The notes under the pieces were generated by a model. The model worked only from the letters and a program-made list of their open reading frames with translations. It searched no databases and was not told where the DNA came from. A DNA stretch of 43,081 nucleotides from Acanthaster planci (lineage: Eukaryota; Echinodermata; Asteroidea; Valvatida; Acanthasteridae). Below are positions 1 to 10,192 of the stretch, piece by piece (position 1 is the first letter of the stretch; each line of letters starts with the position of its first letter). Position numbers and translations under genes: made by a program. Where the stretch lies: positions 145,678 through 188,758 of the forward strand of contig NW_019091705.1 in assembly GCF_001949145.1 (NCBI RefSeq). The letters are read 5' to 3'.

Positions 1-735
1 GCTGCATTTACCGAGCTTCTGGAAGAATTTGGAGAAGACCATCTTGCATCCTCCCCAATCGCAAGCTTCTACGCAAGGACCCAGAAACCCGAGGAGAGTG
101 GGTGCGATTTCGCCATCGCCTTGGAAGCTCTGCTGCGGAGGGTGGAAGAGATGAAGCAACGCCAGGGTCGACCTGACTCCCTAGGGGAGGACAGGGATCT
201 GATGTTGACCACCCAGTTCATGGCTGGCCTGACGGATGAATTGATCAAGCAGCGGTTGGCCCCAATGCAGCCGAGACGGATGACCTTTAAGGCTCTTCGT
301 CGTGAGCTGCATGTGATTGCTGAAGAGAGACGACTTGCAAAAGAGGCCCAGCAGAGGAAATACCGTCTCCTTCAACAAACGTCCCCAAGTAGTAACCCTG
401 TCCAGTCCAATGCAGTCAACCCCAAGGCTGCCGAGTCCGGAGGGAAAACCCTGTCAGCACCGATGCCCCCCAGCCAAGTAGCAGATTTGACCGTTCTCAT
501 CCAGAAGCAGACCGACACCCTGCAGCGTGTGTTGGACGGCCAGCGTATCCTGGGAGAGAGGGTTGAGAAGTTGGAGGCGCGAAATCCGTTCGGGCCCCCG
601 GTTTGGCCAAGGCAGCCCCTACCTGCAAGGAGCCCACCTGTTGATGTAGCCCGCAGAGAAGGATTATGTTTCCGATGTGGAGCACCCGATCATCTGGCAC
701 GTCAGTGTCCAAACCGCCAAGCACCGTTAAACTAG
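1..735 (+). CDS. gag: Gypsy gag, C-terminal part with zinc knuckle
   Basis: The frame is open from the first base of the window to TAG at 733-735, so the N-terminus is missing and the start cannot be chosen. The product would be the structural Gag protein that packages element RNA in the cytoplasm. A helical, charged N-terminal part is followed by a Pro/Ser-rich linker and a CCHC zinc knuckle, CFRCGAPDHLARQC (C-x2-C-x4-H-x4-C, bases 667-708). The nucleocapsid reading ends seven codons after the last knuckle cysteine at a slippery heptamer next to the stop codon. Pol lies in the -1 frame, so Gag is the default product and Gag-Pol the frameshifted minority product. Retroelement Gag is recognised by the knuckle and its position before pol; the upstream part alone would be unrecognisable. 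Confidence 0.85.
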   Translation, partial: AAFTELLEEFGEDHLASSPIASFYARTQKPEESGCDFAIALEALLRRVEEMKQRQGRPDSLGEDRDLMLTTQFMAGLTDELIKQRLAPMQPRRMTFKALRRELHVIAEERRLAKEAQQRKYRLLQQTSPSSNPVQSNAVNPKAAESGGKTLSAPMPPSQVADLTVLIQKQTDTLQRVLDGQRILGERVEKLEARNPFGPPVWPRQPLPARSPPVDVARREGLCFRCGAPDHLARQCPNRQAPLN

Positions 736-3700
736 AAAGACCTGCTGACGCAGGGCATTCAGCAGGTAACCGTCTTAACAAATGCCCAAATTTAGGTATT
801 CATGTCAACCTTGAAACTACTACCAAGAACCAGGAACCAGCAGCAGGGAACGAGTTGATTGGGCCAATGATGACCACTAAGGTGACTGTATCCGGGCAGG
901 AGTGTGAAGTGTTGTTAGACACTGGCTCACAGGTGACAACCATTACGGAGGAATTCATAGCCAGTCATCCCCTTCTAAAGCACCAACCCTTGAAAAGGTC
1001 CGAAGTCATCATTGAAGGCGCAGGAGGTCAGCCCGTTCCCTACCGTGGATTCATCCTGATGGATGTTGTGGTTCTTGGCGAGGTTATCCATAATGTCCCC
1101 ACATTCGTCGTACCTGCAACGACTTTCCGAAGATCTGTACCAGGATTGCTGGGCACCAATGTAATCAGAGCAGGCCGGGATGCACTTCACAGAAAGTGTG
1201 GCCAGAGGCTTATGAGGAGTATCCAGCGGAAGTCTGACGTTTGGCACGCAGCATTCCAGTGGGTTTGTAACGAAGACGGCACAGATCTGGCTCGTAAGGA
1301 TGGCACAATCGGGCAGTTGAAGTATATCAGACGTAAACCATTCATTGTGAAGGCAGGTAGGGAGGCAGATGTTCCTGTGGTATCCCCAAGGCACACAAGA
1401 GGACGGACCTTCGCTGCAGTAATAGAGGCTGGAGGTGATGTGTCCTATGCAGGGAACCTTGCGGTGGCCAATGCCTTTGCAGAGATCCAGAATGGCCACA
1501 GTCATGTCCATGTCCACAACTTATCATCAGCAGATGTCGTCATTAAACGTGGAGATCGGTTAGCCACTATTGCCCTGGCCGAGGAGGTGTCTTCGGATGA
1601 GGGAAGACACGTGGGGCCTGACAGCAAACCCCAGGCTTCTGATGTTGCCACCTGTAACGAGTCATCAGCGGTGGAAGGTGTGACAGAAGCGGTTCCACCT
1701 GTTGATATTGATTATGGCAAGTTGAATGAGAATGACAGAGGACGGGTCTTTAAGCTACTAGAGGAAAACCAAGATGTATTCTCTAAAGATCCACAAGATT
1801 TGGGCTTTACAGATACTGTGCAGCACGAAATCCCACTCGTAGACAACGCACCATTCAGACTGCCATACAGAAAGATACCAGCCAAGCAGTTCCAGGAAGT
1901 GAGAGAGCACCTTGCAGGTTTACAGAAGTCGGGTGTAATTCGACCGAGCACAAGTCCGTATGCGTCGCCCATTGTCCTAGTTCGCAAGAAGGATGGCACG
2001 ATGAGGATGTGCGTCGATTACAGGCGGCTAAACTCCAAGATGGTCCGTGATGCCTACCCACTGCCCAGAATAGAAGAGTCCTTGGATGCCCTTGGAGGTG
2101 CTAAGTACTTCTCATGCCTCGACCTTACGTCAGGATACCTGCAGGTCAAAGTTGCAGAACAAGACCGACCGAAGACAGCCTTCACCACACCCATGGGGCT
2201 ATTTGAATACACGAGAATGCCATTCGGCCTCATGAATGCACCAGCCACCTTTCAGCGACTCATGACAACCGTCCTAGGCGACCTCAACTTCTCAAGTGTC
2301 TTATTATATCTCGACGATATTGTGGTCTTCAGCTCGACAGTGGACGAGCACATCGAACGGCTGCAGTGTGTATTTTCTCGTCTCCGGGAACACGGGCTGA
2401 AACTGAAGCCAGCCAAATGTCACCTCCTCAAAGAGAGTGTTCAGTACCTCGGTCACATCGTGTCAGCTGAAGGCATAGCAACAGACCCCGAGAAGACATC
2501 CGCAGTCAAGGAGTGGCCTGTTCCCAAATGCAAGAAAGATGTACGCAGTTTCCTCGGATTCACGGGGTATTATCGTCGCTTCATCCACAACTATTCGAAG
2601 ATTGCCTCACCGCTGTTTGCTCTTATTGGTGGCAAACGAGGAGTGAAGGACCCTCCGTTCTCGTGGAGTGATGAGTGCCAAGTAGCCTTCGATCATCTGA
2701 AAAAGCGCTTGACAACAACGCCTATCCTTGGGTATGCAGATTACAGCCTCCCTTTCACAGTGATGACAGATGCTTCTAGTGAGGGCCTTGGTGCAGTGTT
2801 ATCCCAACTGCAAGATGGCAAGGAACGAGTAATTGCGTATGCAAGCCGGACACTCTCTGCCCCAGAAGCGAAGTACCCCGCTCATAAACTGGAGTTCAAA
2901 GCTCTCCACTGGGCCATCACAGACAAATTCAAGGATTACCTCTATGGCAGCAAGGTCACCGTTATGACAGACAATAACCCGTTGACATATGTCCTTAAGA
3001 ATGCCAAGCTTGACGCCCACGGTCATCGATGGATCAGCGACCTCTCCCAGTATGAGATGGAGATCCTGTACAGGCCTGGGAAACAGAATGCAAATGCCGA
3101 TGCCTTGTCAAGAATACAGAGGGATGAGGTAGCACGTATTTTGGACGAGCCGGAGCGACGGGGAAATGGAAAACCAAAAGGGTTGCAGGAAGAGCCGGTA
3201 CCTACCAATACAACTGGAAACGCCCATGTGGAGCCCCCAATCCTACAGGTGCAGATTCAGCAAATGAGTAGTTCAGCCGAGACTGGGGTAACTGAAGTCC
3301 AAAGTGCGAGCCAGCAGCCCATCAACACGGAGCAAGGGAGTGACCAAGATACCGCTGGAACCAAGTGTGGATATGGTCTTGATCTGGCAGAAGCACAAAA
3401 AGCGGATCCAGCCATCAGTCGGGTCATTGAGCTGAAGCTGAAACGAGTCAAACCTAGTAGAAGGCAGCTGACCAAAGAGCCGAAGGTGGTCCAGAGGATG
3501 CTGAGGTCCTGGAACAGCCTTACGGTGCAGGATGGTATGCTCGTCTACCACAAGGCAGACGACAGCGGAGAGGGTCCCCTACCAGTCCTGCCTGAGGCAC
3601 TACGACCCCAGACGCTATGCTACCTACACGATGAAATGGGGCACCTTGGGTTTGAGAGGACCACCGAGCTGATCCGAAGCCGCTACTTTTGGCCTGGTAT

Positions 3701-4736
3701 GTACTCCTATGTGAAGAGGTACATCAAGAGATGTAAGAGGTGCACTCTACGGAAGCTTCCCAATACAAGAAGACAAGCAGAGCTCGTTAATATTCACACT
3801 ACCCGACCCCTGGAGTTGATCTGTATCGATTTTCTTTCTTTGGGGCAATCCAAGGGAGGCTTTGAGCATATCCTGGTCGTCACAGACCACTTCACCCGAT
3901 ATGCTCAGGCCTACCCTACACGAAACCAGAAGGCCAGCACCGTTGCCAAACTCTTATGGCAAAAGTTCATCATTCATTATGGCATCCCCGAGCGCATACA
4001 TTCTGACCAGGGCAAGAGCTTTGAGGCCGAAGTCGTTCAGGAGTTGTGCGAGCTCCTTAAGATCAAGAAGACAAGGACCTCCCCTTATCATCCGCAGGGG
4101 AACGGCATGACCGAAAGATTTAATCGTACGCTTCTTTCCATGCTGGGCACCCTGGAGCCCACCAGGAAGGTAGATTGGGCCATGTACGTTGAGTCCATGA
4201 CTCACGCCTACAACTCAACAGTCCACGACTCGACAGGATACTCCCCGTTTCACCTCATGTTTATGAGGGATCCTAGGCTGCCAGCCGATCTCTTCATTGA
4301 ACCGATGGTAAAAGCCCCGGAAGACAGGGATCATCATGGATATGTTCAGCGACTAAGACAACACCTTCAGGATGCTTATCGTCAGGCAGACACCGCAGCA
4401 GCTGGGGCACGCATCAAACAGAAAGCCGCCTACGACAAGAAAGCTCAAGAACGACCTTTGCAACCAGGCAGCAGAGTCCTTGCCGCAAACAAGACACCTC
4501 GTGGGAAAGGGAAGCTGAGGGACAACTGGGAAGACACCCCGTATGTGGTCGTACGGAAGCTCCCTGGGTTTCCAGTATATACAGTGCGTCAGATGGGCTC
4601 TAGGAGGATACGTACTCTTCATCGCAATATGCTTACGGAATGCCCATTCGAGGTGCCAAGCAAAGAGCACAAGTCAGTCCAGTCTGAAGAAGCAGCAGAA
4701 GTGCTCCCCCCCGAACCAGAGTTTGACGGCTTCTAA
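666..4736 (+). CDS. pol: Gypsy pol polyprotein (PR-RT-RH-IN)
   Basis: The polyprotein carries out maturation, reverse transcription and integration. Counted from the first ATG at 666, an aspartic protease motif LLDTGS has its Asp at residue 85. The RT active site is YLDDIVV (bases 2307-2327, residues 548-554). RNase H has MTDAS near residue 700. The integrase zinc finger (H-x4-H, then C-x2-C) lies near 988-1025, and the integrase core has Asp 1055 (CIDF), Asp 1114 (HSDQG) and Glu 1150 (MTERF), a DD35E spacing. A GPY/F-like module (GKLRDNW) follows. All catalytic residues are present and there is no internal stop. The ATG at 666 is probably not used: the frame opens only at 645, inside gag, and the likely entry is a -1 frameshift at 726-732. 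The ORF ends at 4736, about 125 bp before the 3' LTR candidate. Confidence 0.93.
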   Translation: MFPMWSTRSSGTSVSKPPSTVKLERPADAGHSAGNRLNKCPNLGIHVNLETTTKNQEPAAGNELIGPMMTTKVTVSGQECEVLLDTGSQVTTITEEFIASHPLLKHQPLKRSEVIIEGAGGQPVPYRGFILMDVVVLGEVIHNVPTFVVPATTFRRSVPGLLGTNVIRAGRDALHRKCGQRLMRSIQRKSDVWHAAFQWVCNEDGTDLARKDGTIGQLKYIRRKPFIVKAGREADVPVVSPRHTRGRTFAAVIEAGGDVSYAGNLAVANAFAEIQNGHSHVHVHNLSSADVVIKRGDRLATIALAEEVSSDEGRHVGPDSKPQASDVATCNESSAVEGVTEAVPPVDIDYGKLNENDRGRVFKLLEENQDVFSKDPQDLGFTDTVQHEIPLVDNAPFRLPYRKIPAKQFQEVREHLAGLQKSGVIRPSTSPYASPIVLVRKKDGTMRMCVDYRRLNSKMVRDAYPLPRIEESLDALGGAKYFSCLDLTSGYLQVKVAEQDRPKTAFTTPMGLFEYTRMPFGLMNAPATFQRLMTTVLGDLNFSSVLLYLDDIVVFSSTVDEHIERLQCVFSRLREHGLKLKPAKCHLLKESVQYLGHIVSAEGIATDPEKTSAVKEWPVPKCKKDVRSFLGFTGYYRRFIHNYSKIASPLFALIGGKRGVKDPPFSWSDECQVAFDHLKKRLTTTPILGYADYSLPFTVMTDASSEGLGAVLSQLQDGKERVIAYASRTLSAPEAKYPAHKLEFKALHWAITDKFKDYLYGSKVTVMTDNNPLTYVLKNAKLDAHGHRWISDLSQYEMEILYRPGKQNANADALSRIQRDEVARILDEPERRGNGKPKGLQEEPVPTNTTGNAHVEPPILQVQIQQMSSSAETGVTEVQSASQQPINTEQGSDQDTAGTKCGYGLDLAEAQKADPAISRVIELKLKRVKPSRRQLTKEPKVVQRMLRSWNSLTVQDGMLVYHKADDSGEGPLPVLPEALRPQTLCYLHDEMGHLGFERTTELIRSRYFWPGMYSYVKRYIKRCKRCTLRKLPNTRRQAELVNIHTTRPLELICIDFLSLGQSKGGFEHILVVTDHFTRYAQAYPTRNQKASTVAKLLWQKFIIHYGIPERIHSDQGKSFEAEVVQELCELLKIKKTRTSPYHPQGNGMTERFNRTLLSMLGTLEPTRKVDWAMYVESMTHAYNSTVHDSTGYSPFHLMFMRDPRLPADLFIEPMVKAPEDRDHHGYVQRLRQHLQDAYRQADTAAAGARIKQKAAYDKKAQERPLQPGSRVLAANKTPRGKGKLRDNWEDTPYVVVRKLPGFPVYTVRQMGSRRIRTLHRNMLTECPFEVPSKEHKSVQSEEAAEVLPPEPEFDGF
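726..787 (+). promoter_or_regulatory. -1 ribosomal frameshift signal with H-type pseudoknot
   Basis: A heptamer G TTA AAC (726-732, gag phase) is followed directly by the gag stop TAG (733-735). After a 7-nt spacer comes a perfect 9-bp stem, 740-748 with 759-767, whose loop is 749-758. Six loop bases, 753-758 (GGGCAT), are perfectly complementary to 782-787 (ATGCCC). That gives stem 2, with loop 1 of 4 nt, no spacer between the stems, and loop 3 of 14 nt. Reading GTT AAA in the -1 frame enters pol. GUUAAAC is the established slippery site of arteriviruses, so this variant heptamer is known to work. The pairing is read directly; activity is inferred. Confidence 0.85.
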
Positions 4737-4861
4737 AGCTTCATTCAGGGTGGCTTTTGTAGCATTGAAGTCTGCAGATTCCAGAGATCCCAAGGCATGT
4801 TCAAGTAGTGATTTAATTTACTCTCTGAGTTTCTTTTGCAGGGAGTGAATAGCCGACGAAA

Positions 4862-5283
4862 TGTCACGATTTGAGGCTTGATCATAATGACTCATGTTGG
4901 AATAAGACTCCATAAGGTTTGGTACCCTGCAGTTAAGGGGAGTTCAGTTGATTGAACCAGGAAGGTTGGAAACTGTGGTGAACGCTGGCTGTATACATGT
5001 AGCCAGAGACAGTCACGTGTAACAGTATACAAGCATGCAAGTAAGTATGCAAGCACGCTCAATGAGCGCAGCTCTCATTCAGTAACTTATGACTTGCCTT
5101 GTGAAGGGACTTGTAACTGGCCTTGTGAAGAAATTTGTGAAAGGACTTGTGATAGACACGAATACAACACTGGTACATATATAATTTATCCCACCAGAAG
5201 CTAGACGGAGCCAGATGTGAGTACATTGAAGATTAATAAAAGCTACACCAAATGACCGCTGTAGTTTTTCTGTTAAAGTTTCA
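4862..5283 (+). repeat. Candidate 3' LTR of the gypsy element
   Basis: The segment begins TGTCACG about 125 bp after the pol stop and ends in CA at 5282-5283, giving TG...CA ends. It contains a TATA-like stretch (TATATAATTTA near 5178) and an AATAAA at about 5236, roughly 60 bp apart, as expected for an LTR promoter and polyadenylation signal. A short purine-rich run (GCAGGGAG) lies about 20 bp upstream and is a weak polypurine tract. The 5' LTR is outside the window, so the boundaries rest only on these signals and could be wrong. Confidence 0.45.
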
Positions 5284-5388
5284 CCTCCATAGTAGTTCTC
5301 AGCACAAATCTATTTGCAACATGACATCAAGTTTCCTTAGAGTAAAAATTATATGCAGTTCATGGGAGGTACAGTAGGTTGGCAGGGA

Positions 5389-5465
5389 ACTGTTCTGAAG
5401 TTGGAAATGAAGAAATATCAGCTCAGACAAGTGCCTTTCAAAATGATTGAAATCCACAATATATG
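5389..5465. repeat. Interspersed repeat segment, copy A
   Basis: About 50 bp within this segment (the core reads AAGAAATATCAGCTCAG) are roughly 80% identical to 25385-25440, in the same orientation. In both places the segment lies about 90-120 bp upstream of a MITE copy of the family described at 5522. It may be a separate repeat or a former outer part of a larger element. The rest of 5284-5517 shows nothing else. Confidence 0.45.
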
Positions 5466-5517
5466 TAGGGCAGATTTCTGAGAGATACATGTAAGTGAAA
5501 GCCAGTCTGTCCATCTG

Positions 5518-6102
5518 TTTAGCCATATGCTGCCAGGAGCCCGGTTTCGGGCACATAGGATTTATACACAGAACCGGGGAGCCCAAAACCAGACAAAAGA
5601 GCTAGGCCTTACAACAAAGTACTGTACTTGTACCAAAAGACCGAGCTGCTGGGAATTGCTAACATTTGTTCAGTTATCAATATCCATCATTGTTTTGAAA
5701 GATTATACCACTGTTTGTGGCATTCAGTGCGAGCGGATTACCACCAGGGACAAAAGCCCTCCAGCGCTCCAGTGATGAGCGATACAATACCACTGCACAA
5801 TAATCTGGCCCCTGTTGAAAAGACGCCAGCCATGCACTGCACCAGTTTTGGGAACAAAAGAAACTTATGTAACACCACACAATTGAGCTCCTTTTACCGT
5901 GGCGGCAGACCTGGCTGAAATAGTCTGGCATTAATAGATGTTGTCTGTTAGATTAGAGTAGCCACTAGATAGTCGTTTATGTGGGTGTAAACATTCAGTA
6001 AATGAAGTTACGATTTTTTAAGAATTTTTAAAACAAAAATCTGGAAAATCTCCCAGTTTTCTGTTATAAAACTACAAATTCTACCCGGCAGCAAGTGGTT
6101 AA
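5518..6102 (+). mobile_element. MITE copy 1, TTAA family, about 577 bp
   Basis: The right end reads GGCAGCAAGTGGTTAA. The left end (from 5518) is a diverged inverted version containing GCTGCCAGG, so the element has terminal inverted repeats of consensus TTAACCACTTGCTGCC. The flanks are TTTA on the left and TTAA on the right. The same internal sequence recurs at 22147, 25528, 27118 and, inverted, at 31749. There is no transposase ORF, so it is non-autonomous. The TTAA target and the CC start suggest a piggyBac-type family. Confidence 0.75.
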
Positions 6103-7494
6103 TGTAATTTCAGTTTTATGTTTTTTAAGGTAAAAAACCTTGCCTTTTTAGCAATGTTGCAAAACAAGATTTACCAACAAGATTAACCCATGTGGCACTG
6201 AAACAGCAGCTTGTATACATGGCCCCTGGGAATATAAACTTATACCTTGTACATATATCCACAAACAATTTCATGAATATTGAGTGGCTCAGAGTGGTAC
6301 TCCTCCCTTTTCAACATTTAACCCTAAAAGAGCACTTGGGGCAGAATCTCCCCCCCCCCACATTTTTCCTGATATCGCCACAGTGCATATTTTTCAGGAG
6401 TTGAGCCTTAATGAGTTATTAGAGTAACTCTTTTCAGTCAGTTTGAAAATCTAACATACTGTTCCTGCGCAGGGTGCATTTTTCCAAGACAGGTCAGCCA
6501 AAAATGCAAGTGGGCTAGCTTGCATGTAGCTTTGAACTTTAAAGGAACCAGGAAATGAATTTTTCTTAGAATCACTTTTTGTGTATCTCTGTACTCTCGT
6601 CCATGTATGAAGACTTTTTGACATCTTTTTGAGTAACGTGAACTGAACGGTGCACTTTTTCAAACATTACAAGTTGACCAAGCATTTCTGGACAGGTGAG
6701 GGTGCATTTGTTTTGATGTAAATCCAGGAAGACATGGTTCAGGTTTCATGCTTTCATGTTAAAATTTTGAACCCCAAATTTGCTATCTGGGAACATTTCT
6801 GTGAGAAAGATTTTTGCTGGATTATTGCCATATGCTTACATAGCAATAAACTGCCCCAAAAAAATCAAATCTTCCACAGCAATGGTCAAAAAAATCTAGA
6901 AATTTTCTGTGCACAAATCAGTGCAACAATGAAATTCAGTGCCTTGGATGACATCATAGTTCTGCTCATGAATATGCAAATGTGCAATAGCAGAAAAACC
7001 AAAAAGCATCAAAATAGTCGCAAAACAAAAATTTTAAATAAAGTTAATTGAAACCCAAAGATGCAGTTTCAAGGGCTTTTAGTAAAATTTATAAAAATAT
7101 TTCTATTTTTTGGTTTCTTTAAATGACTGTAACAACAAAATTGTATGTCTCATTAAATTCAAACGTCAAGTTTGTAATAATAAGGATTGTCTTTAAATCC
7201 ATGCCAAGTTTAAAAAAATCAAGCAAGACACAGCAAAGTTCTTTGGGGGGTTAATGGTGTTGAGGCAACACTCTTTTTGCCCAGCTATGGAATCTGTACA
7301 TAATTAAGATACAGAGTAATACTGCTTACTTCATGCTGTACCAACCAGTGTGAGCCAGCAACGTGCCCTCACAGAGGAGCTCTTATAAGTGATCACACTG
7401 TGATTCACAGCTCGTGAATGGGAACAATCCTATATTGTTCAGCTCTCTGATGTCTGATACATGGTATCTCTTTCTGTGCTTCTAAACTTGCCAG
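6103..7494. other. AT-rich non-coding DNA, probable upstream intron
   Basis: No ORF with coding character was seen. It contains a poly-C run near 6348 and several poly-A/T runs. It immediately precedes exon 1 of the host gene and ends in a pyrimidine-rich acceptor tract, so it is most simply intron. Further 5' exons of that gene were not recognised here. Confidence 0.5.
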
Positions 7495-7688
7495 GAAAGC
7501 TCCTGAATCTTGCCATTGGTGGAATCCCAGCAGAAGTGTTGCATCCTCTGATAGATCTGCTAACCATGGCTTTCTTGAGTCAGGATGTCATCAACACACT
7601 GTGTAATAATGAAGATCAAACCATCATGACGTTTGTTAACAGCAGTGATTGCCACCCACTCCCAGTCCAAATATCAGTGTTTAGAATG
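7495..7688 (+). CDS. Host gene exon 1 of 4 seen: PUL-domain protein, middle part
   Basis: The exon is bounded by a pyrimidine-rich acceptor (TTCTAAACTTGCCAG) at 7494 and a donor GTACGT at 7689. It enters with two bases of a split codon and leaves in phase 0, giving 64 open codons. The peptide runs from KLLNLAIGG through PLIDLLTMAFLSQDV to PLPVQISVFRM. This pattern, an acidic-leucine helix (LIDLL) followed by PLPVQ and an LR-like helix, resembles the middle of PUL domains, the Armadillo-like fold of PLAA/Ufd3/Doa1 that binds the C-terminus of the p97/Cdc48 ATPase. The exon joins to 19712 in frame across a 12-kb intron. Domain assignment is from pattern memory, not a search. An unrelated HEAT/ARM protein is the alternative. 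Confidence 0.75.
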
Positions 7689-10050
7689 GTACGTACACAT
7701 GTTTTAATGTGTTTCCCTGTCAATTGCAGGGAATTTGAAATAAGACAGTGAAATAACAAGTGAATTTTGTATCAGCTTCTTTTTCCACTCAAAGAACCTT
7801 TTCCCTGAGCTACTGATTTTGGGGAATAGATCCTTGTTTTTATTAAAACTTAGATTTTGTTTGTTCACATAAAAATTCATCCTAGTCCTTGGATCATAAT
7901 TAATTTATCTGTCCTAGTATACAGGTATGAAATATACATGTACATGTGGACTGTCTATGTCACACAACTCAACTCCAAATATGTTTAGTGCAAATTGATG
8001 GCACATGTCACACCATCTACAGTGAAGGCACCTGTAAAAAAAATAACTATGAAAATCACATTTATACAATGGGTTTTGCCCTTACCCAACTTATATATCG
8101 ATAAACACTGTATGCTCAGTGCTTGTCTGAGAGCTTGCGAAAAAATTCACAAGCTTACTTGGGTGGACGTGATGTAAATTAACATCTCCCCAACGCAAAA
8201 TACATCTTGAAAGAAAATCACATCATCGTCAAACTTACATACATATATGGTGATGCATGCACATTTATTTCTGGTTTAGTCTTTCTTAAAATGGGTGCTC
8301 ATTGTGATCAATTTGACCTCATGCACATGATAGTAGTATGCACTTGCTAGGGGAAATGATTATGTAGTCTTTGTAGCATGTGTGGTAATCTGGAGACTAG
8401 GCTGACCTCATCACATATTGGGCCAAGTGGGATAGACTACATCATTTTGCATGTAAAATGTGGTTTCATCATGTAGATCTTTTTTTTTAATAAATACAGT
8501 TTTGGGTTATATGGGTAACAGTACATGTCATTTGTGCTTCTTTGTTTCAATCTGGAGTTTTATCAGTGTCAAAACTCTTTAGGATCATTGCTTTGAAGTG
8601 TCATTATACATGTATGTACCTATTCAATGAAGAAATTGAACCCCCAAATATTAAAACTTTTTAATTGTGTTACACACATGTAAGGGGTGGGTGGGAGACA
8701 GATTAGGATGATTGGGTATGGGGGAAGAGTAGGGGATGGAATGGGAAGTGGAGTAGAAGATGGATGAGACAGGACAGAATAGAGGCAGAGTAGAGAGGGA
8801 TGGGATGATTTGAATTGGAGTGTGAAGTAGGAGATGGATGGTATGGGAGGCGGAGTAGGAAATGGATGAACTATTTTTGCAGCAAATTTACAAATTTATA
8901 TTTGATGACATCCCAGGTTTCAAACTTTACACATACAGGGGGTCACATACTGAGGGTCAGTAAATCTACAAATTTTCAAGCAGTTACACCAAACACAGAT
9001 ATATATTTAATATATATTTTTACACTTTCCGAGGGGGTGCTAGAGAATTTCATAATATCACCACTCAAATTTAGAAGAATACTGTCTCGCCAGAGACTAA
9101 CACCATTTCAAGTATTTAGGCTACTTCTGGTTTCGACCGGAAGCAAGGATCACAACTCTAATCAATGACTTGCTACGATAAGCAAGCTGCAAGAAGTCAT
9201 GATTTTCAAAGAGTAGGATTATCAAAGTTGAATTGCTTGTAATTTGACACCTGATGACATTATCACAAGATGATTTGGCAGGCATCTTCCGATGGCAGTC
9301 TAAAGTCCTGCCGGGTTTGAAGGGAACCGGGTGAGAAAAAGGCCAAAAACGGTACCCTGAATGGAGCTTGTGTTATGCTATGGGGACAAAAGTGAAAACA
9401 GGAGAGGCAAAAAAGGCCCAAAATATGAAGGAAAACAATAGCTGCTTCAGCCATTGTCCTGAATAGCTGACAAAAACTGTTCCAGTTGGTTTTTGCAGTT
9501 TTACAAATTTCTTTATTTCTTTATTTGTTGGAAATCTGCAGTCAACTATGACTTAAATTTAGACCTATGTTTGTATTTACATTTACTGCTCTACACAAGA
9601 TAACACATTCATTTTAAATGTCTGTACATAGGATGAGAGTTCCAAATATTTTGTTATGAATTAAAAAACAAATTTACAGGAATGTCTCTTTGAAACTCTA
9701 GTCTCAGATGCCAGGAAATGCCTTCCAGATAGCATCTACTGTCTGAAAGCTTCCAGAACCCTTGATGGGCCCTCACCACACATCATAGTGACTGCAACTC
9801 ACTGGTGCAACTTTCACCCTAACCTCGTCTTCTGACTGGGCTGCCTTGAGTACAACTCAATGGAGCTGCCCTATAAGCCTGTAGAAAAGTCATAAAAATC
9901 TAAAAAAAAAATTAAAAATTTCCTGAAGAAACTATCCACAAATCCTTGGTTATCAAAGAGGCCATTGCCACTTTATACCTTGAATGAAATTGTTGCCATA
10001 TGCAAAATGGTTTTCTTTCTGCATCCATTTGACACTTCTTGAAATTGTTC
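7689..10050. other. Intron 1, unique 5' part
   Basis: AT-rich intronic DNA with no coding signal, apart from the purine-rich tract listed at 8683. The trinucleotide and poly-A/T runs are ordinary. The DIRS-type element begins at about 10051. Confidence 0.55.
8683..8868 (+). repeat. Purine-rich degenerate minisatellite (GGGATGGA-like)
   Basis: About 185 bp are almost entirely A and G on this strand, with irregular repeats of GGGATG, GGAGTAG and GGATGGA. There are many GGG and GGGG runs. It lies in intron 1 of the host gene. No unit is conserved enough to define a strict period. Confidence 0.7.
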
Positions 10051-10092
10051 AGTCTAAACTGCCTGCAACTTATGCAGATTACCAAAACATTT

Positions 10093-10192
10093 ACCAGTCC
10101 ATTACTTCCATTTGCTAAATTCTCGATCACTAGTAGTGTCTCCCCACTTGCTCGACTCCCGTGAAGGTGGCCACCATGTTCTTCCACTTTTT
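10093..10192 (+). repeat. DIRS left inverted terminal repeat
   Basis: This is the reverse complement, with about 85-90% identity, of 19049-19147. The best-conserved core is GTGAAGGTGGCCACCATG, which contains the palindrome GGTGGCCACC. Confidence 0.85.

Larger units (their letters stand above)
1..5283 (+). mobile_element. Ty3/gypsy LTR retrotransposon, 5' end outside the window
   Basis: The element contains gag (zinc knuckle), then pol in the order protease, reverse transcriptase, RNase H, integrase, which is the Ty3/gypsy (Metaviridae) order. The integrase follows RNase H and ends in a GPY/F-like module without a chromodomain. Pol has no internal stop, so this copy is young or under recent selection. 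The 5' LTR, primer-binding site and start of gag lie before the window. The right edge is a candidate 3' LTR ending at 5283. There is no env-like ORF between pol and the LTR. Confidence 0.9.

Noticed and set aside
975-1517. 180-codon minus-strand frame opposite pol
   Set aside because: Shadow of the pol reading frame; no motif of its own.
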